From positions 1 to 64,000 of the forward strand of contig JAFRXD010000067.1 in assembly GCA_017441605.1 (NCBI GenBank): DNA of 64,000 nucleotides, read 5' to 3'. The position numbers and the translations under genes were made by a program. Positions 8,727-17,481 of this stretch are shown one piece after another (positions within the stretch are counted from its first letter, which is position 1; every line of letters starts with the position of its first letter). The stretch comes from Thermoguttaceae bacterium. Its GTDB lineage: Bacteria > Planctomycetota > Planctomycetia > Pirellulales > Thermoguttaceae. Under the pieces are notes generated by a model that had not been told where the DNA came from, searched no databases, and saw nothing but the letters and a program-made list of their open reading frames with translations.

Positions 8727-10435
8727 GCGGACTCGTCCTCCTCGAAACGCGCGAGCTCTTCGGCGAGAAACGCGGCAAATTCGCGAACGGAAGTCGCGGC
8801 GACGGCGGGATCCTCGGTCCGAACGGAGTCGACCAACCCTTGGGCGGCGCGCTCGAGTCGCTCGGTCGCCGCGCCGGGATCCCCGAGCAGCGCGTCTCGC
8901 GCGTCGATCGCGGCGCTCCACAAAGCGCGAAGAGTTCCGCTCTTGAAGAGCCCCAGTAATTCTTCGGCGCGCTCGCGAGAAAAGACGCGGAGATACAAGG
9001 GGAAGACGTCGGCGCGCTTGTAGTCGACCATCGTCGGTTCCGATAAATTGGCGATTTTTTCCTCCAAGAGCTCGGCGAGCCGAGCGGCGGGGGATCGATC
9101 TCCAATTTTGAGATGCGCCTCGATTAGCGTTTTGAGGCAGGCGAGCTGCCCGTGAGTTCCGTCGATCGCCTTTAAGGATCCGAGGATTTCGCGGACCAGC
9201 GCCCTGCCCTCGCTCTTTTTTCCGGCGAGGAAATACGCGCTCGCCAGATCCGCGAGCCACTCGGCGCGCTTTTCCAACGACTCGCTCGAGTCGCGCGCGA
9301 GTTTTTCGGCAAGCTCGAACCACGCGTCGCGCTCGCCGTCGTAAAACTCCTTCGGTTGGGGATAAAGGAGTCTCCGTCGCGCGAATCGAGGGTCGTCTCG
9401 CTCGGCACGCGCGACCTCGTCCGCCTCGCGCAGTCGAACCAAAAGGGAAAGCGCGGTTCCGAACGCGCCGAATCGCTCGGCAAAGGCGCGGGTCTTTTCC
9501 CCGCGCTCCAAAGCGATCGGATTGGAAATATTAAGATTCTTCAGAAAGAACCGCAAATCGTCCAATTCGTCGTCGGACAAACGAACGCGCTCGCGAGCGC
9601 CGTCCTCCGACTCCTCCTCGCGCTCCCCCGTTTCTAGAGCCGACTCGACGAGCTCGAGCGCGCGCTCGAGCCCCGCGTAAGAATCGACGAGACAGGGAAC
9701 GAGCCGCTCGTCGCCGATCTTGTCGAGATACGCGCAAGTCGTTTCGTCGTAAAAGCGCGCGAGCCCCTCGGGCGTTTCGAGGGAAACGAGGTTCTCCATC
9801 GTCTTGTGAAACGCGGCGCCGACTCGCTCGGCGTCGGCGGGATTCTCTTGGGCGAGTCGATCGATCGCCGCCATCGTTCCGGCGGTGGCGGCTCCGAGGG
9901 CGCGCTCGTACGCGTTTTGGTCGTCGAGCGCGTCGAGAAGCGCGTCGATTTTCTCGCGGGCCTCTTTGACGTCGGAGTACGAAAGAAAGGGGAGCCGACT
10001 CGCGAGATAGAGCGCCAGGGGATAAATCGCCGCTTGGCGCTCTTCGTAGTCCTCGATCGCTTCGATCGCGGGCTCGATCGAGGTCTCGAGAAAGAACTCG
10101 CCCTTTTCGGGGGACAGGGCGATCGCCGCGTCGACGAGGGTTCTTCTCAGGTAATCGCGCTCGGCGGGGTCTTCGACGCGACTCGCGCGCTCGATAGCGG
10201 ATCCAAATCGCGCCTCGACCCTGGCGCGCCAGTCGGCGACTCGAGCGGAACTCTCGCCGAGTCGCTCCTCAACGTCGCGCTCTAAACGAAGGAGCGTCAA
10301 ATCGATCGTCTCCAAATCGACCCCCACCGCGAGCGGAGTCTCGGGGGAGAAACTCGACGCGACGACCGCGCTCGAAAGTCCGCGATAACAACTCGCGACC
10401 GCCTCGATTAGCGGGGCGCTTATCCTATCGTTCAT
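8723..10435 (-). CDS. Unknown all-helical repeat protein between a zinc-type SBP and larB
   Basis: The protein has 570 residues from the ATG at 10435 ([13 protein letters not shown]). It is soluble, acidic and almost wholly alpha-helical, with TPR/HEAT-like pairs throughout, for example [20 protein letters not shown] near residue 425 and [13 protein letters not shown] just after. No signal peptide or membrane helix. It overlaps the upstream ZnuA-like gene by 11 bp and larB by 4 bp, so it belongs to the same transcript. The family is not recognised. A scaffold or adaptor is the default reading of such repeats, but no specific role can be read from the sequence. Confidence 0.6.
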   Translation of the reverse strand: MNDRISAPLIEAVASCYRGLSSAVVASSFSPETPLAVGVDLETIDLTLLRLERDVEERLGESSARVADWRARVEARFGSAIERASRVEDPAERDYLRRTLVDAAIALSPEKGEFFLETSIEPAIEAIEDYEERQAAIYPLALYLASRLPFLSYSDVKEAREKIDALLDALDDQNAYERALGAATAGTMAAIDRLAQENPADAERVGAAFHKTMENLVSLETPEGLARFYDETTCAYLDKIGDERLVPCLVDSYAGLERALELVESALETGEREEESEDGARERVRLSDDELDDLRFFLKNLNISNPIALERGEKTRAFAERFGAFGTALSLLVRLREADEVARAERDDPRFARRRLLYPQPKEFYDGERDAWFELAEKLARDSSESLEKRAEWLADLASAYFLAGKKSEGRALVREILGSLKAIDGTHGQLACLKTLIEAHLKIGDRSPAARLAELLEEKIANLSEPTMVDYKRADVFPLYLRVFSRERAEELLGLFKSGTLRALWSAAIDARDALLGDPGAATERLERAAQGLVDSVRTEDPAVAATSVREFAAFLAEELARFEEDESA

Positions 10436-11399
10436 TGTCGTTTTCCTCGTTTTCAACGGGCGTTTTTTCGCCGAACGATCCAACAATGGCGTCGGTTAGC
10501 GAACGAACGTTCGCGAAATAATCTTTTTGCAGAGGGGAATGCTCGACCAACGCGGCGCCCGCCTCGGCCGCGAGCGCCTCGGCCGCGGACCGATTGAACT
10601 CCGGCTGAACGATAAGGGCGCGAACGCCCTCGCGTTTCGCGCGCTCGACCAATTTTTGCAAGTCCTTTGGTCTCGGGGCCTTTCCCTCGAATTCGATCGC
10701 GACCTGCTCCAAATGAAACTCTCGCGCGTAATAACCGTACGCCGGATGGAACACAAAGAAGGCGCGGCCGTTCCAAGGAACGAGTCTCTCGGAGGTCTCC
10801 TCTTGGAGCGCGCGCAACTCCTCGTCCAACTTCGCGGCGGCGGAGCGATAGCTCTCCGCGAAATCGGGATCGAGCTCGGCGAGCGCGTCGGCGATTTTTG
10901 GAACCATCGCGCGAGCGTTGGCGGGACTCGTCCAGACGTGGGCGTCGATCGAGTCGTCGTCAAAGTCGTCGTCCGACTCGCCGCGGGAATGGGCGTCGGG
11001 CAGAGGCTCCAATTCGGCGCGCAAATCGACCGATTTCGCGCTCGGAGCCAACGACGCGATATTGTTCGCGAAGCGCTCTTCGACCGGGAGCCCGACGCGA
11101 AAGAAAACCTTCGAGGCAACGATCGATTTTAGATCGCCCGGAGTCGGAGCGTAAGTCTCGGGGTCTTTCCCTTGGGGAGTGAGAGCGAAGACGACGACGC
11201 GGTCTCCCCCGACGCGCTCGACGAGATCGGCGATCGGCTCGACGGCGACGAGAACGGGCGTTTTTCCGGACGCGGTCGCGGGTTCCGATTTCTCGGTAAG
11301 ACAACCGGTTTCGACGAGCGCGAGCGCGAGAGCCGCGATCCACGCAAGAGGGGAACGCGCGCTCCAACGGCGCGCGACAATCAATTGAGACTCGACCAT
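10425..11399 (-). CDS. ZnuA-like metal-binding lipoprotein (ABC transporter substrate-binding protein)
   Basis: The product is about 324 residues from the ATG at 11399; an upstream in-frame TTG at 11444 would add 15 residues and neither has a good ribosome site. The N-terminal hydrophobic stretch ends in a lipobox-like VETGC. The fold matches the cluster 9 zinc/manganese-binding family: IADLVERVGGDRV, TPQGKDPETYAPTPGDL, DAHVWTSPANAR, FHPAYGYYAREF and IVQPEFNRS. The usual first zinc ligand (HTYEPT) is Glu here, while the His of AHVW and FHPAYGY remain. An Asp-rich loop (DDDFDDDS) sits where other members have a His-rich loop. No permease or ATPase gene is adjacent. Confidence 0.8.
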   Translation of the reverse strand: MVESQLIVARRWSARSPLAWIAALALALVETGCLTEKSEPATASGKTPVLVAVEPIADLVERVGGDRVVVFALTPQGKDPETYAPTPGDLKSIVASKVFFRVGLPVEERFANNIASLAPSAKSVDLRAELEPLPDAHSRGESDDDFDDDSIDAHVWTSPANARAMVPKIADALAELDPDFAESYRSAAAKLDEELRALQEETSERLVPWNGRAFFVFHPAYGYYAREFHLEQVAIEFEGKAPRPKDLQKLVERAKREGVRALIVQPEFNRSAAEALAAEAGAALVEHSPLQKDYFANVRSLTDAIVGSFGEKTPVENEENDNER

Positions 11400-11550
11400 A
11401 TTGCCATATCGAAGGACGCGAGCGCAAAAAAAATCGACGTTCAAACGGACTCGTCGCTCGGCGCTCTCGCCGCGACCTCGAACCGCTTAAACGCCGTCGT
11501 TCAAAAACGGGCGCTCGCGGCCACTGGGATCGCGAGCGCGGCGCGAAAAA

Positions 11551-12465
11551 CTACTTGTCCTCTTTCATCACGGGGGCGGGCATTTCCATTTCGGAACCGC
11601 CCATCGAATAACCGGAACCGTCGTTCGCGCCCGCGGTCGCCTTCGGCTCAAACTCGCGATCCGCCTTGAACCACTCAAAGAACGGAGAAGTCTCGGGGGG
11701 AGCGTATTTCAGATCGAGCCCTTTGAACCCGAGATCCGCGTTCGCCTCGTCCTCGCCCGGGAAGAGCATTTTGGAATCGTCGAACTTACTGGGGGCGACC
11801 TCTTTTTTCGCGTTGGAACCGGAACCGGAATCCTTGGGATCGGCGGCCATATCGGAACCGGAGGGCGCTCCGCCGGGCGCAACTCCCGAATCCATTGAAA
11901 CGGTGGGCATAACAATCCCCGGAGGGGGTCCGGGTTGGGGACTGGAAGGACTTCCGGACCCGCGGTTTTGACCGTCGCCGGCGCCGACCCCTGTCAATTG
12001 AGAAATGAGCGAGGCTAACGAGTCGCACCCTTTCGCGAATTTCGCGAGAAAGTTGTTTTCGTCGTCTTTGTAGAGGAAGTCGGGATCGTCGAACCCTTGG
12101 AATTCCTTACCGTCGGAAAGAACCTCGTCGGCGTTGTAGACGTCGACGAACGGAGAACCGTCGTCGGCGGGCTTGTCCATCGGGTCGTCGTAGACGACGC
12201 GTTTCGCGATTTGCTCGAGGCGCTTGCGCTGCTTGGTGGACTTGACCTCTTTACCCAACTCGTCGCGGAAATAGTTGAACTCGTCGGAGGACTCGTCGTA
12301 GAGATTCGGCGGTTGGTTGGCCGGAACTTCGGGACGCGCGAGGGGACTGGTCGGCGCGACGGACACGGGAGCTTTCTCGGACTTCGCGCCGTCTTGCGCA
12401 AAGGAGATTCCCACTGCGGCGAGCGCGATAAGGAGCGCCGCTCGACTAAGATTTGTTTTCAACAT
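11551..12465 (-). CDS. Exported low-complexity Pro/Gly/Ser/Asp-rich protein
   Basis: The protein has 304 residues from the ATG at 12465 with a clear TTTGGAG ribosome site; a longer frame upstream lacks support. Residues 1-24 are a signal peptide (AALLIALAAVGISFAQ). After that the protein is mostly disordered, with acidic charged stretches at ~60-140 and Gly/Pro/Ser-rich segments at ~150-230. The C-terminus ends in Met/Gly-rich sequence and VMKEDK. No catalytic motif is visible. It looks like a lineage-specific periplasmic or surface structural protein. A good promoter lies at 12576-12604. Confidence 0.65.
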   Translation of the reverse strand: MLKTNLSRAALLIALAAVGISFAQDGAKSEKAPVSVAPTSPLARPEVPANQPPNLYDESSDEFNYFRDELGKEVKSTKQRKRLEQIAKRVVYDDPMDKPADDGSPFVDVYNADEVLSDGKEFQGFDDPDFLYKDDENNFLAKFAKGCDSLASLISQLTGVGAGDGQNRGSGSPSSPQPGPPPGIVMPTVSMDSGVAPGGAPSGSDMAADPKDSGSGSNAKKEVAPSKFDDSKMLFPGEDEANADLGFKGLDLKYAPPETSPFFEWFKADREFEPKATAGANDGSGYSMGGSEMEMPAPVMKEDK

Positions 12466-12575
12466 ACTCCAAACTCCAACTACAAGCGCGCGCGCGCGTT
12501 CCGGTTTGTTGACGGACGAAATCCGAAGGCGCCGCGTCGAAAACAAAAAACGCGCCTCGAAAACGCCTCCCGCTC

Positions 12576-12604
12576 TATGATAAACCGGCGCGTCGCAATT
12601 TTCA
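12576..12604 (-). promoter_or_regulatory. Sigma70-like promoter of the exported low-complexity gene
   Basis: Minus strand TTGAAA, a 17 bp spacer, then TATCAT, about 110 bp before the ATG at 12465. Confidence 0.55.
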
Positions 12605-12690
12605 AGCGCGCCCCCGTTTTTTTTGAGAACTTTTTTTACGCGAGAAGGAAATTTTCAGATTTTAGGGAATAAAACGAAGCGATTTTCACA

Positions 12691-12726
12691 AAAAAAGACG
12701 CGACGAAAAAGCTAACCGTCGCGTCT
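12691..12726 (-). terminator. Rho-independent terminator of the histone-like gene
   Basis: Read on the minus strand, AGACGCGAC and GTCGCGTCT form a 9 bp stem (12718-12726 with 12696-12704) followed by a run of T. It lies 27 bp after the stop at 12754. Confidence 0.85.
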
Positions 12727-12753
12727 CCATAAAGCCCAAGCGAAATCCGAAAA

Positions 12754-13176
12754 TTACTTCGAGGTCTTTTTCACGGCTTTCTTAGCGACCTTCTTCGCGG
12801 GAGCGGCCTTCTTAACGACCTTCTTCGCGGTCGCGGCGGGAGCGGCTTTCTTGACGGCCTTCTTCGCGGTCGCGGCGGGAGCGGCTTTCTTAACGACCTT
12901 CTTCGCGGCGGCGGCGGGAGCGGCCTTCTTGACGGCCTTCTTCGCGGTCGCGGCGGCGGGAGCGGCCTTTTTCACGACCTTCTTCGCGGTCGCGGCGGGA
13001 GCGGCCTTCTTCGCCGTCTTCTTCGCGGTCGCGGCGGCGGGAGCGGCTTTCTTTACGACCTTCTTCGCGGTTTTCGTTTCCTTCACAGGCTCGGCTTTAC
13101 TCGCGCAAGCTTTTTTGCAGGCGCGTTTGCAAACCTTTTTCGATTCGGCGGCGTCCGCCGCTTTGCACTTGGCCAT
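12754..13176 (-). CDS. Histone H1-like Lys/Ala-rich DNA-binding protein
   Basis: The protein has 140 residues. The N-terminus (~1-30) is Cys/Lys-rich (CKAADAAESKKVCKRACKKAC), unusual for this type. From ~38 to the end it is built from repeats of the form KKAAPAA(A)TAKKVV, six or seven copies, as in bacterial H1-like proteins such as HctB and the C-terminal tails of some HU proteins. It probably binds and compacts DNA through charge. The five N-terminal cysteines could allow disulphide or metal cross-linking, which I infer only from their presence. It stands alone with its own terminator. The coding DNA is itself a repeat array and prone to copy-number change. Confidence 0.8.
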   Translation of the reverse strand: MAKCKAADAAESKKVCKRACKKACASKAEPVKETKTAKKVVKKAAPAAATAKKTAKKAAPAATAKKVVKKAAPAAATAKKAVKKAAPAAAAKKVVKKAAPAATAKKAVKKAAPAATAKKVVKKAAPAKKVAKKAVKKTSK

Positions 13177-13714
13177 AATTTACCTCGAACGGTTTCTGTT
13201 AAACTAATGCGGTAGTTGACCTTGCGGATATAATAAATTCGACGCGACAACGGCGAGCGACAAGCGTCGGCAACGAGTCGCCGTAAAGGTCGACATATCC
13301 CGTAAAGGAGTTATCGACCCTTTACCCTTTTTAAAGTAGCGAATTTTCCCTGCAAAAGCAATATCCGAGCGTTTTTTTTAAAAAAATTTCTCGTTTTCTT
13401 TGAAAAAGTTCTCGAGCGACCGATTCGAACCTCCCGACGCGCTTTCCATTGCGAACAAACCGCCGCTCCGTTTTGCGCGATCGTAAAAATGCCAACTTTC
13501 TTTAAAGAGCGACCGCCTCAAGACCCGATTTACCGAATGTTCGTTTTTTAACGGCAAAGCGGTTCGTCGAGAGCGCGCCGCGTCGTTAAATCGCGGCGAA
13601 AACTTTAGCGGATTTCGTTGTAAATGGCGAATTTCGCAACCAAACCTTTTTGCGCGCTCGTCGACTCGCTCGACGGCGCGAAACGATTAACTAGGTCGTT
13701 TCCCAAAGAATCCT
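13177..13714. other. Intergenic region between divergent histone-like and HtrA genes
   Basis: About 540 bp with no convincing ORF. It holds a CCGTAAAGG repeated in direct orientation (about 13281 and 13310) and an inverted partner CCCTTTAC near 13318, with GTCGA cores between, which could be operator sites for one of the two divergent genes. AT-rich tracts lie around 13370-13400. No confident promoter could be assigned. Confidence 0.4.
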
Positions 13715-15307
13715 ATGACTAAGTCGCTCACACGGTTTCGTCGAACGGGCTTTTCGCTCTTGTCGTTGTGTCTCGCGAGTCTATTCGCGACGGCGCTTTT
13801 CGGAGCGGAGGCCGGGTCGAAATGGACGCGAACGCCTCGTTCGCCATTCGTCGGAGTCGTCAAAGAAACTTGCAAATCGGTGGTCAGCATCCAGGGGGAG
13901 AAGCAGTGCGAGGCGCCTCGCCGGTCCGGCTCGGATCGCGACGCGCAATACGACGTCTTTAACGGGATGGGAACCGGAGTCGTCGTCGACGAGCGCGGGT
14001 ACATCGCGACGAACTATCACGTGGTCAAAGGTCTTCTTAAATTGGAAGTCATCGCCTCCGACGGAGAGAGTTATCGCGACGTCGAACTGGTGCGAAACGA
14101 CCCGGCGACCGATTTGGCGATTCTAAAAATCAAGCCTCGGAAACCGCTCCAAAAAATAAGGATGGGTCGATCCGATCGAGTCGAATTGGCGGAGGAAGTT
14201 TTCGCGATCGGCAATCCGTACGGATACCACTGTTCGATCACTAGGGGCATCATTAGTCAACTCGATCGTCCTCTCGAGGTCAACGAGCGGCTTTCTTACG
14301 ACCGCGTGATTCAAACGGACGCGGCGGTAAACCCGGGCAATTCGGGGGGTCCGCTCGTCAATATCGACGGGGAAATGATCGGTCTCAACGCGGCGGTTCG
14401 CGAGGACGCGGAAAATATCGCGTTCGCAATTCCGGTCGACGTGGTGTGCGAAGTTCTCGATAAAATGTTGCGCCAAACGGTCGCGAAGATGACGCATCAC
14501 GGTCTCAAGTTCCGCGTGGTCGACTACGAGGATCCCGATTATCCCGAAGACGGGGACGGCCGAGATCGTCTGATCGTCGAAAGCGTCGAACCTCGCAGTC
14601 CGGCGGCTCGCGCGGGAATCGAACCCGGCGACGTATTGCTCTCCTCGAACGGGCGCGAAACGCGCTGTCCGCTCGACTTTACGAGCTCGCTCATCGGAGT
14701 GGGTCCGAGCGACTCGATTGAATTGGAATACGAGCGAGGCGGTTCGACGAGCGAGACGTCGCTCGCGTTCGGAACGATCGTAAGAGACTCCGTCGCCAAC
14801 GAGGCGCTGGCGACAAACGGAGCGCGCTCCCGCGAGTACGCGCAAGCGAGCGTCGACGAGCCTTTCGCGGAGGACGCGAGCGCGAGCGAAGAGCGCTTCG
14901 TTTCCGAATCTCGCGAAACCGCGAAGTCGTCGCGAACGGTGTGGGACGCGCTCGGGATCGAGGCGCGGGCGGTCGACTCCGAGGAGTACCGAAACGCTTG
15001 GCCCAATCTCCAAAAAGTGGCGATCGGCGCGTTCAACTTCGCCCCCGACGGCGGCGTCGAAATCACGAAAGTCGGTTCCAGCGGGCTCTTTGCCGAAGGG
15101 GACGTCAAACTTCAAGAGGGCGATTTGATTTTTGGCTTCGGGGTCGGCGATAGCAAAGAGGGCCAGCTCGGGGTAACGTCGCTCGACAATCTCCGCTACA
15201 TCGCGAAGCGACTCGACGAATTCGCGAAGGTCGACTCGGGAATCGCGAAGGTCTACTTAATCCGGGCGGGGCGCCCCTATTACCTCGAACTCGATCTCAA
15301 TCGCTAA
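13715..15307 (+). CDS. HtrA/DegP-type exported serine protease with PDZ domains
   Basis: The protein has 530 residues. Residues 1-28 are a signal peptide (LLSLCLASLFATALFGAEA). Residues ~45-245 are a trypsin-like protease domain with the triad His in IATNYHVV, Asp in DPATDLAIL and Ser in NPGNSGGPL. A first PDZ domain spans ~285-350 (SPAARAGIEPGDVLLSSNG). A second, more divergent PDZ-like segment at ~440-520 contains LFAEGDVKLQEGDLIFGFG. An Ala/Ser/Glu-rich linker joins them. HtrA proteases degrade or refold damaged envelope proteins. TatD begins 15 bp later, so the two are probably co-transcribed. Confidence 0.9.
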   Translation: MTKSLTRFRRTGFSLLSLCLASLFATALFGAEAGSKWTRTPRSPFVGVVKETCKSVVSIQGEKQCEAPRRSGSDRDAQYDVFNGMGTGVVVDERGYIATNYHVVKGLLKLEVIASDGESYRDVELVRNDPATDLAILKIKPRKPLQKIRMGRSDRVELAEEVFAIGNPYGYHCSITRGIISQLDRPLEVNERLSYDRVIQTDAAVNPGNSGGPLVNIDGEMIGLNAAVREDAENIAFAIPVDVVCEVLDKMLRQTVAKMTHHGLKFRVVDYEDPDYPEDGDGRDRLIVESVEPRSPAARAGIEPGDVLLSSNGRETRCPLDFTSSLIGVGPSDSIELEYERGGSTSETSLAFGTIVRDSVANEALATNGARSREYAQASVDEPFAEDASASEERFVSESRETAKSSRTVWDALGIEARAVDSEEYRNAWPNLQKVAIGAFNFAPDGGVEITKVGSSGLFAEGDVKLQEGDLIFGFGVGDSKEGQLGVTSLDNLRYIAKRLDEFAKVDSGIAKVYLIRAGRPYYLELDLNR

Positions 15308-15322
15308 CGAAAGGTCGTCAAA

Positions 15323-16222
15323 ATGGTCGAACCGCTCCGGCGAACGGAATTAAGCGACGCTCACGTTCATCTCCAAGACGACCGGTTCGGTTCGGACTGG
15401 GCCGATATCGAGAAGTATCTGACCCGCGCGCGCGAGGCGGGAGTCGTTCGTTTTCTCTGCGCGGGAACCTCGCCCGCCGACTGGAACCGAGTCGCGGAAA
15501 TCGCGCGGCGCTTCGACGGCGTTCTGGCCGCGTTCGGAATTCATCCGTGGAAGGCGCGGAAAGTAAGCGGAGACTGGATTCCCGTCTTGGCGAAATTCCT
15601 GACCTCGTTCGTCTCCAAAGACGGCGAGACGCGCGCGTCGCTGGGGGAAGTCGGGCTCGATTTCGCGGTTCGCGATCTCGACGAGACGGAGCGACGCGAA
15701 CAAGAGCGAGTTTTTCGCGCGCAGCTCTCGCTCGCCAACTCGCTCGGCGTTCCGGCGACGATTCATTCGGTTCGCGCCAACGAGCTCGTTTTGAAGATCT
15801 TGCGCGAGTATCCCAAGATACCGGCGCTCCTTCTGCACGGCTGGATCGCGACGCCCAACGAAATCGCGAGCGCGGTCGAGACGGGCGCGTTTTTCTCGTT
15901 CTCCGCTCGAAGCGTCGATCCAAGCGCGACGCGAGGGCGCGCGACGGTCGCGACGGTTCCGCGCGATCGAATTCTCCTGGAGTCGGACGGCCCGCGTCTT
16001 CTGCCCCCGAACGGGTACGCGGGTGCGCCGATCGCGTCGCCGCGGGTATATCTCGAGCGGAAATCGGCGGACGGTTTTCTGCTGGAAGAGCCCGCGGCCA
16101 TCTTGTCGACCGGTCGAGAAATCGCCGCGATCCGCAAAACTCCGGTCGAGGAATTCTTCGCGCAGCTCGCGCTCAACGAGCGACGATTCTTCCAAGCGAT
16201 TCCCGTCAAATCGAAAAACTAA
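15323..16222 (+). CDS. TatD-family metal-dependent hydrolase
   Basis: The protein has 299 residues. It is a TIM-barrel amidohydrolase-type protein with the family's metal ligands: DAHVHL near residue 13, GEVGLDF near 110, TIHSVRA near 150, LLHGWIA near 173 and ESDGPRLL near 218. TatD proteins are 3'-5' DNases or DNA-quality hydrolases in the cytoplasm, some with D-aminoacyl-tRNA deacylase activity; which applies here cannot be told. The start at 15323 has GAAAGG upstream and lies 15 bp after the protease gene. Confidence 0.88.
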   Translation: MVEPLRRTELSDAHVHLQDDRFGSDWADIEKYLTRAREAGVVRFLCAGTSPADWNRVAEIARRFDGVLAAFGIHPWKARKVSGDWIPVLAKFLTSFVSKDGETRASLGEVGLDFAVRDLDETERREQERVFRAQLSLANSLGVPATIHSVRANELVLKILREYPKIPALLLHGWIATPNEIASAVETGAFFSFSARSVDPSATRGRATVATVPRDRILLESDGPRLLPPNGYAGAPIASPRVYLERKSADGFLLEEPAAILSTGREIAAIRKTPVEEFFAQLALNERRFFQAIPVKSKN

Positions 16223-16251
16223 TTCGGTTCGGAAAAAAATCGCGCGCGTTG

Positions 16252-16280
16252 TTGACTTTCATTTTCCGCGTTTCTATAAT
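16252..16280 (+). promoter_or_regulatory. Strong sigma70-like promoter of the xylose-isomerase-family gene
   Basis: TTGACT, 17 bp, TATAAT: the closest match to consensus in the window. It lies 77 bp before the ATG at 16357. Confidence 0.8.
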
Positions 16281-16356
16281 CGAAAAGAAAGAGAGCGTCG
16301 CTCCGTTTCGACGGGACGAAAGCCTCGACTAGAATCGATTTTCATAGGAGTATTAT

Positions 16357-17388
16357 ATGCAAGGCGAATTTCGTTTTTCGTTCGGACCTTGGAACATTCA
16401 CGAGGGCGCCGATCCTTTCGGACCGGAAGTCCGCAAGTCGATTCCGTTCAACGAAAAGTTGGAAACGTACAAGAAGCTCGGATTCGACGGAGTCCAGTTC
16501 CACGACGACGACGCGGTTCCGAATCTCAATAACATGACGCGGGCGGAAATCGTCAAAGAGGCGTCGGAATTAAAGAAAGTTTTGGACAATCACGGGCTCG
16601 TCGCGGAATTCGTCGCGCCTCGCCTCTGGATGGATCCTCGCACGATCGACGGCGGCTTCACGTCCAACTGCCCGGAGTGCCGCAAATACGCTCTCGAGCG
16701 CCTCAAGACGACGGCGGACATCGCCGAGGCTCTCGGCGCGAAGAACATCGTCTTCTGGCTCGCGCGCGAAGGCACCTATATTCGCGAATCGAAAGACCCG
16801 GTCGTCGCGACCGAGCGCATCGGCGAAGCGCTGCGAACGGTTCTCGATTACAACAAGAACATCCGCGTTATGATCGAGTCGAAGCCGAACGAACCGGTCG
16901 ACCACGCTTTTATCCCGACGATCGGTCACGCGATCGCGATGGGCTTTATGACCGACGCGCCGGATCGAGTCGGCTGCCTCATCGAGACGGCGCACGCGAT
17001 TCTCGCGAACCTTTGCCCGTCGGAAGAGATGGGATTCGCGCTCGCGCACAAGAAGCTCTGGAGCGTCCACCTCAACGACCAGAACGGTCTTAAGTTCGAC
17101 CAAGATCAAACGTTCGGGATGGTCGATCCTCGCCGCGCGCTGAACCAAGTTCGCGTTCTCGACAAGCACGGCTACGGAACGAACGGCGAATGGGTCGGTC
17201 TCGACGTCAAAGTCCTACGCACGCAAAAGGACGACGTTTGCCTGAAGCACCTCGAGTACAGCCGTAAGATCTTCCTGCGCCTGTTGGAAATCAGCCGCTC
17301 GTTCGACGACGCCAAGATCGAGGAACTGATCGGCACGCGCGACTACGAAGAGCTGAACTGGTACATTCTCGACGCGATGCTCAAATAA
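16357..17388 (+). CDS. Xylose isomerase-family TIM-barrel sugar isomerase
   Basis: The protein has 343 residues, shorter than the ~390-440 of classical XylA. It starts FSFGPWNIHEGADPFGP and has GVQFHDDDAVPN, both as in the compact actinobacterial type. Metal ligands are visible: MIESKPNEP (Glu), CLIETAHA (Glu and His), SVHLNDQNG (Asp) and FDQDQTFG (two Asp). The usual reaction is aldose-ketose isomerisation such as xylose to xylulose with two divalent metals; the actual sugar is not certain. The gene has its own promoter, an AGGAG ribosome site and a terminator, and the strong promoter and codon bias suggest high expression. No xylulokinase is adjacent. Confidence 0.85.
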   Translation: MQGEFRFSFGPWNIHEGADPFGPEVRKSIPFNEKLETYKKLGFDGVQFHDDDAVPNLNNMTRAEIVKEASELKKVLDNHGLVAEFVAPRLWMDPRTIDGGFTSNCPECRKYALERLKTTADIAEALGAKNIVFWLAREGTYIRESKDPVVATERIGEALRTVLDYNKNIRVMIESKPNEPVDHAFIPTIGHAIAMGFMTDAPDRVGCLIETAHAILANLCPSEEMGFALAHKKLWSVHLNDQNGLKFDQDQTFGMVDPRRALNQVRVLDKHGYGTNGEWVGLDVKVLRTQKDDVCLKHLEYSRKIFLRLLEISRSFDDAKIEELIGTRDYEELNWYILDAMLK

Positions 17389-17419
17389 TCGCGATTCGCG
17401 CTTTCAAGTTTTTCAAGAG

Positions 17420-17454
17420 AGCCGCGCCGACGAGTCCCGAGGCGCGGCTTTTTC
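17420..17454 (+). terminator. Terminator of the xylose-isomerase-family gene
   Basis: AGCCGCGCC (17420-17428) pairs with GGCGCGGCT (17441-17449), followed by TTTTT. Confidence 0.85.
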
Positions 17455-17481
17455 ATAGCGCCGTCTTCTAGAGCGAATTCT

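Noticed and set aside
12770..13075. Possible CRISPR-like or minisatellite array
   Set aside because: The repeats are in frame, encode Lys/Ala units of the histone-like protein, and lack unique spacers of constant length.
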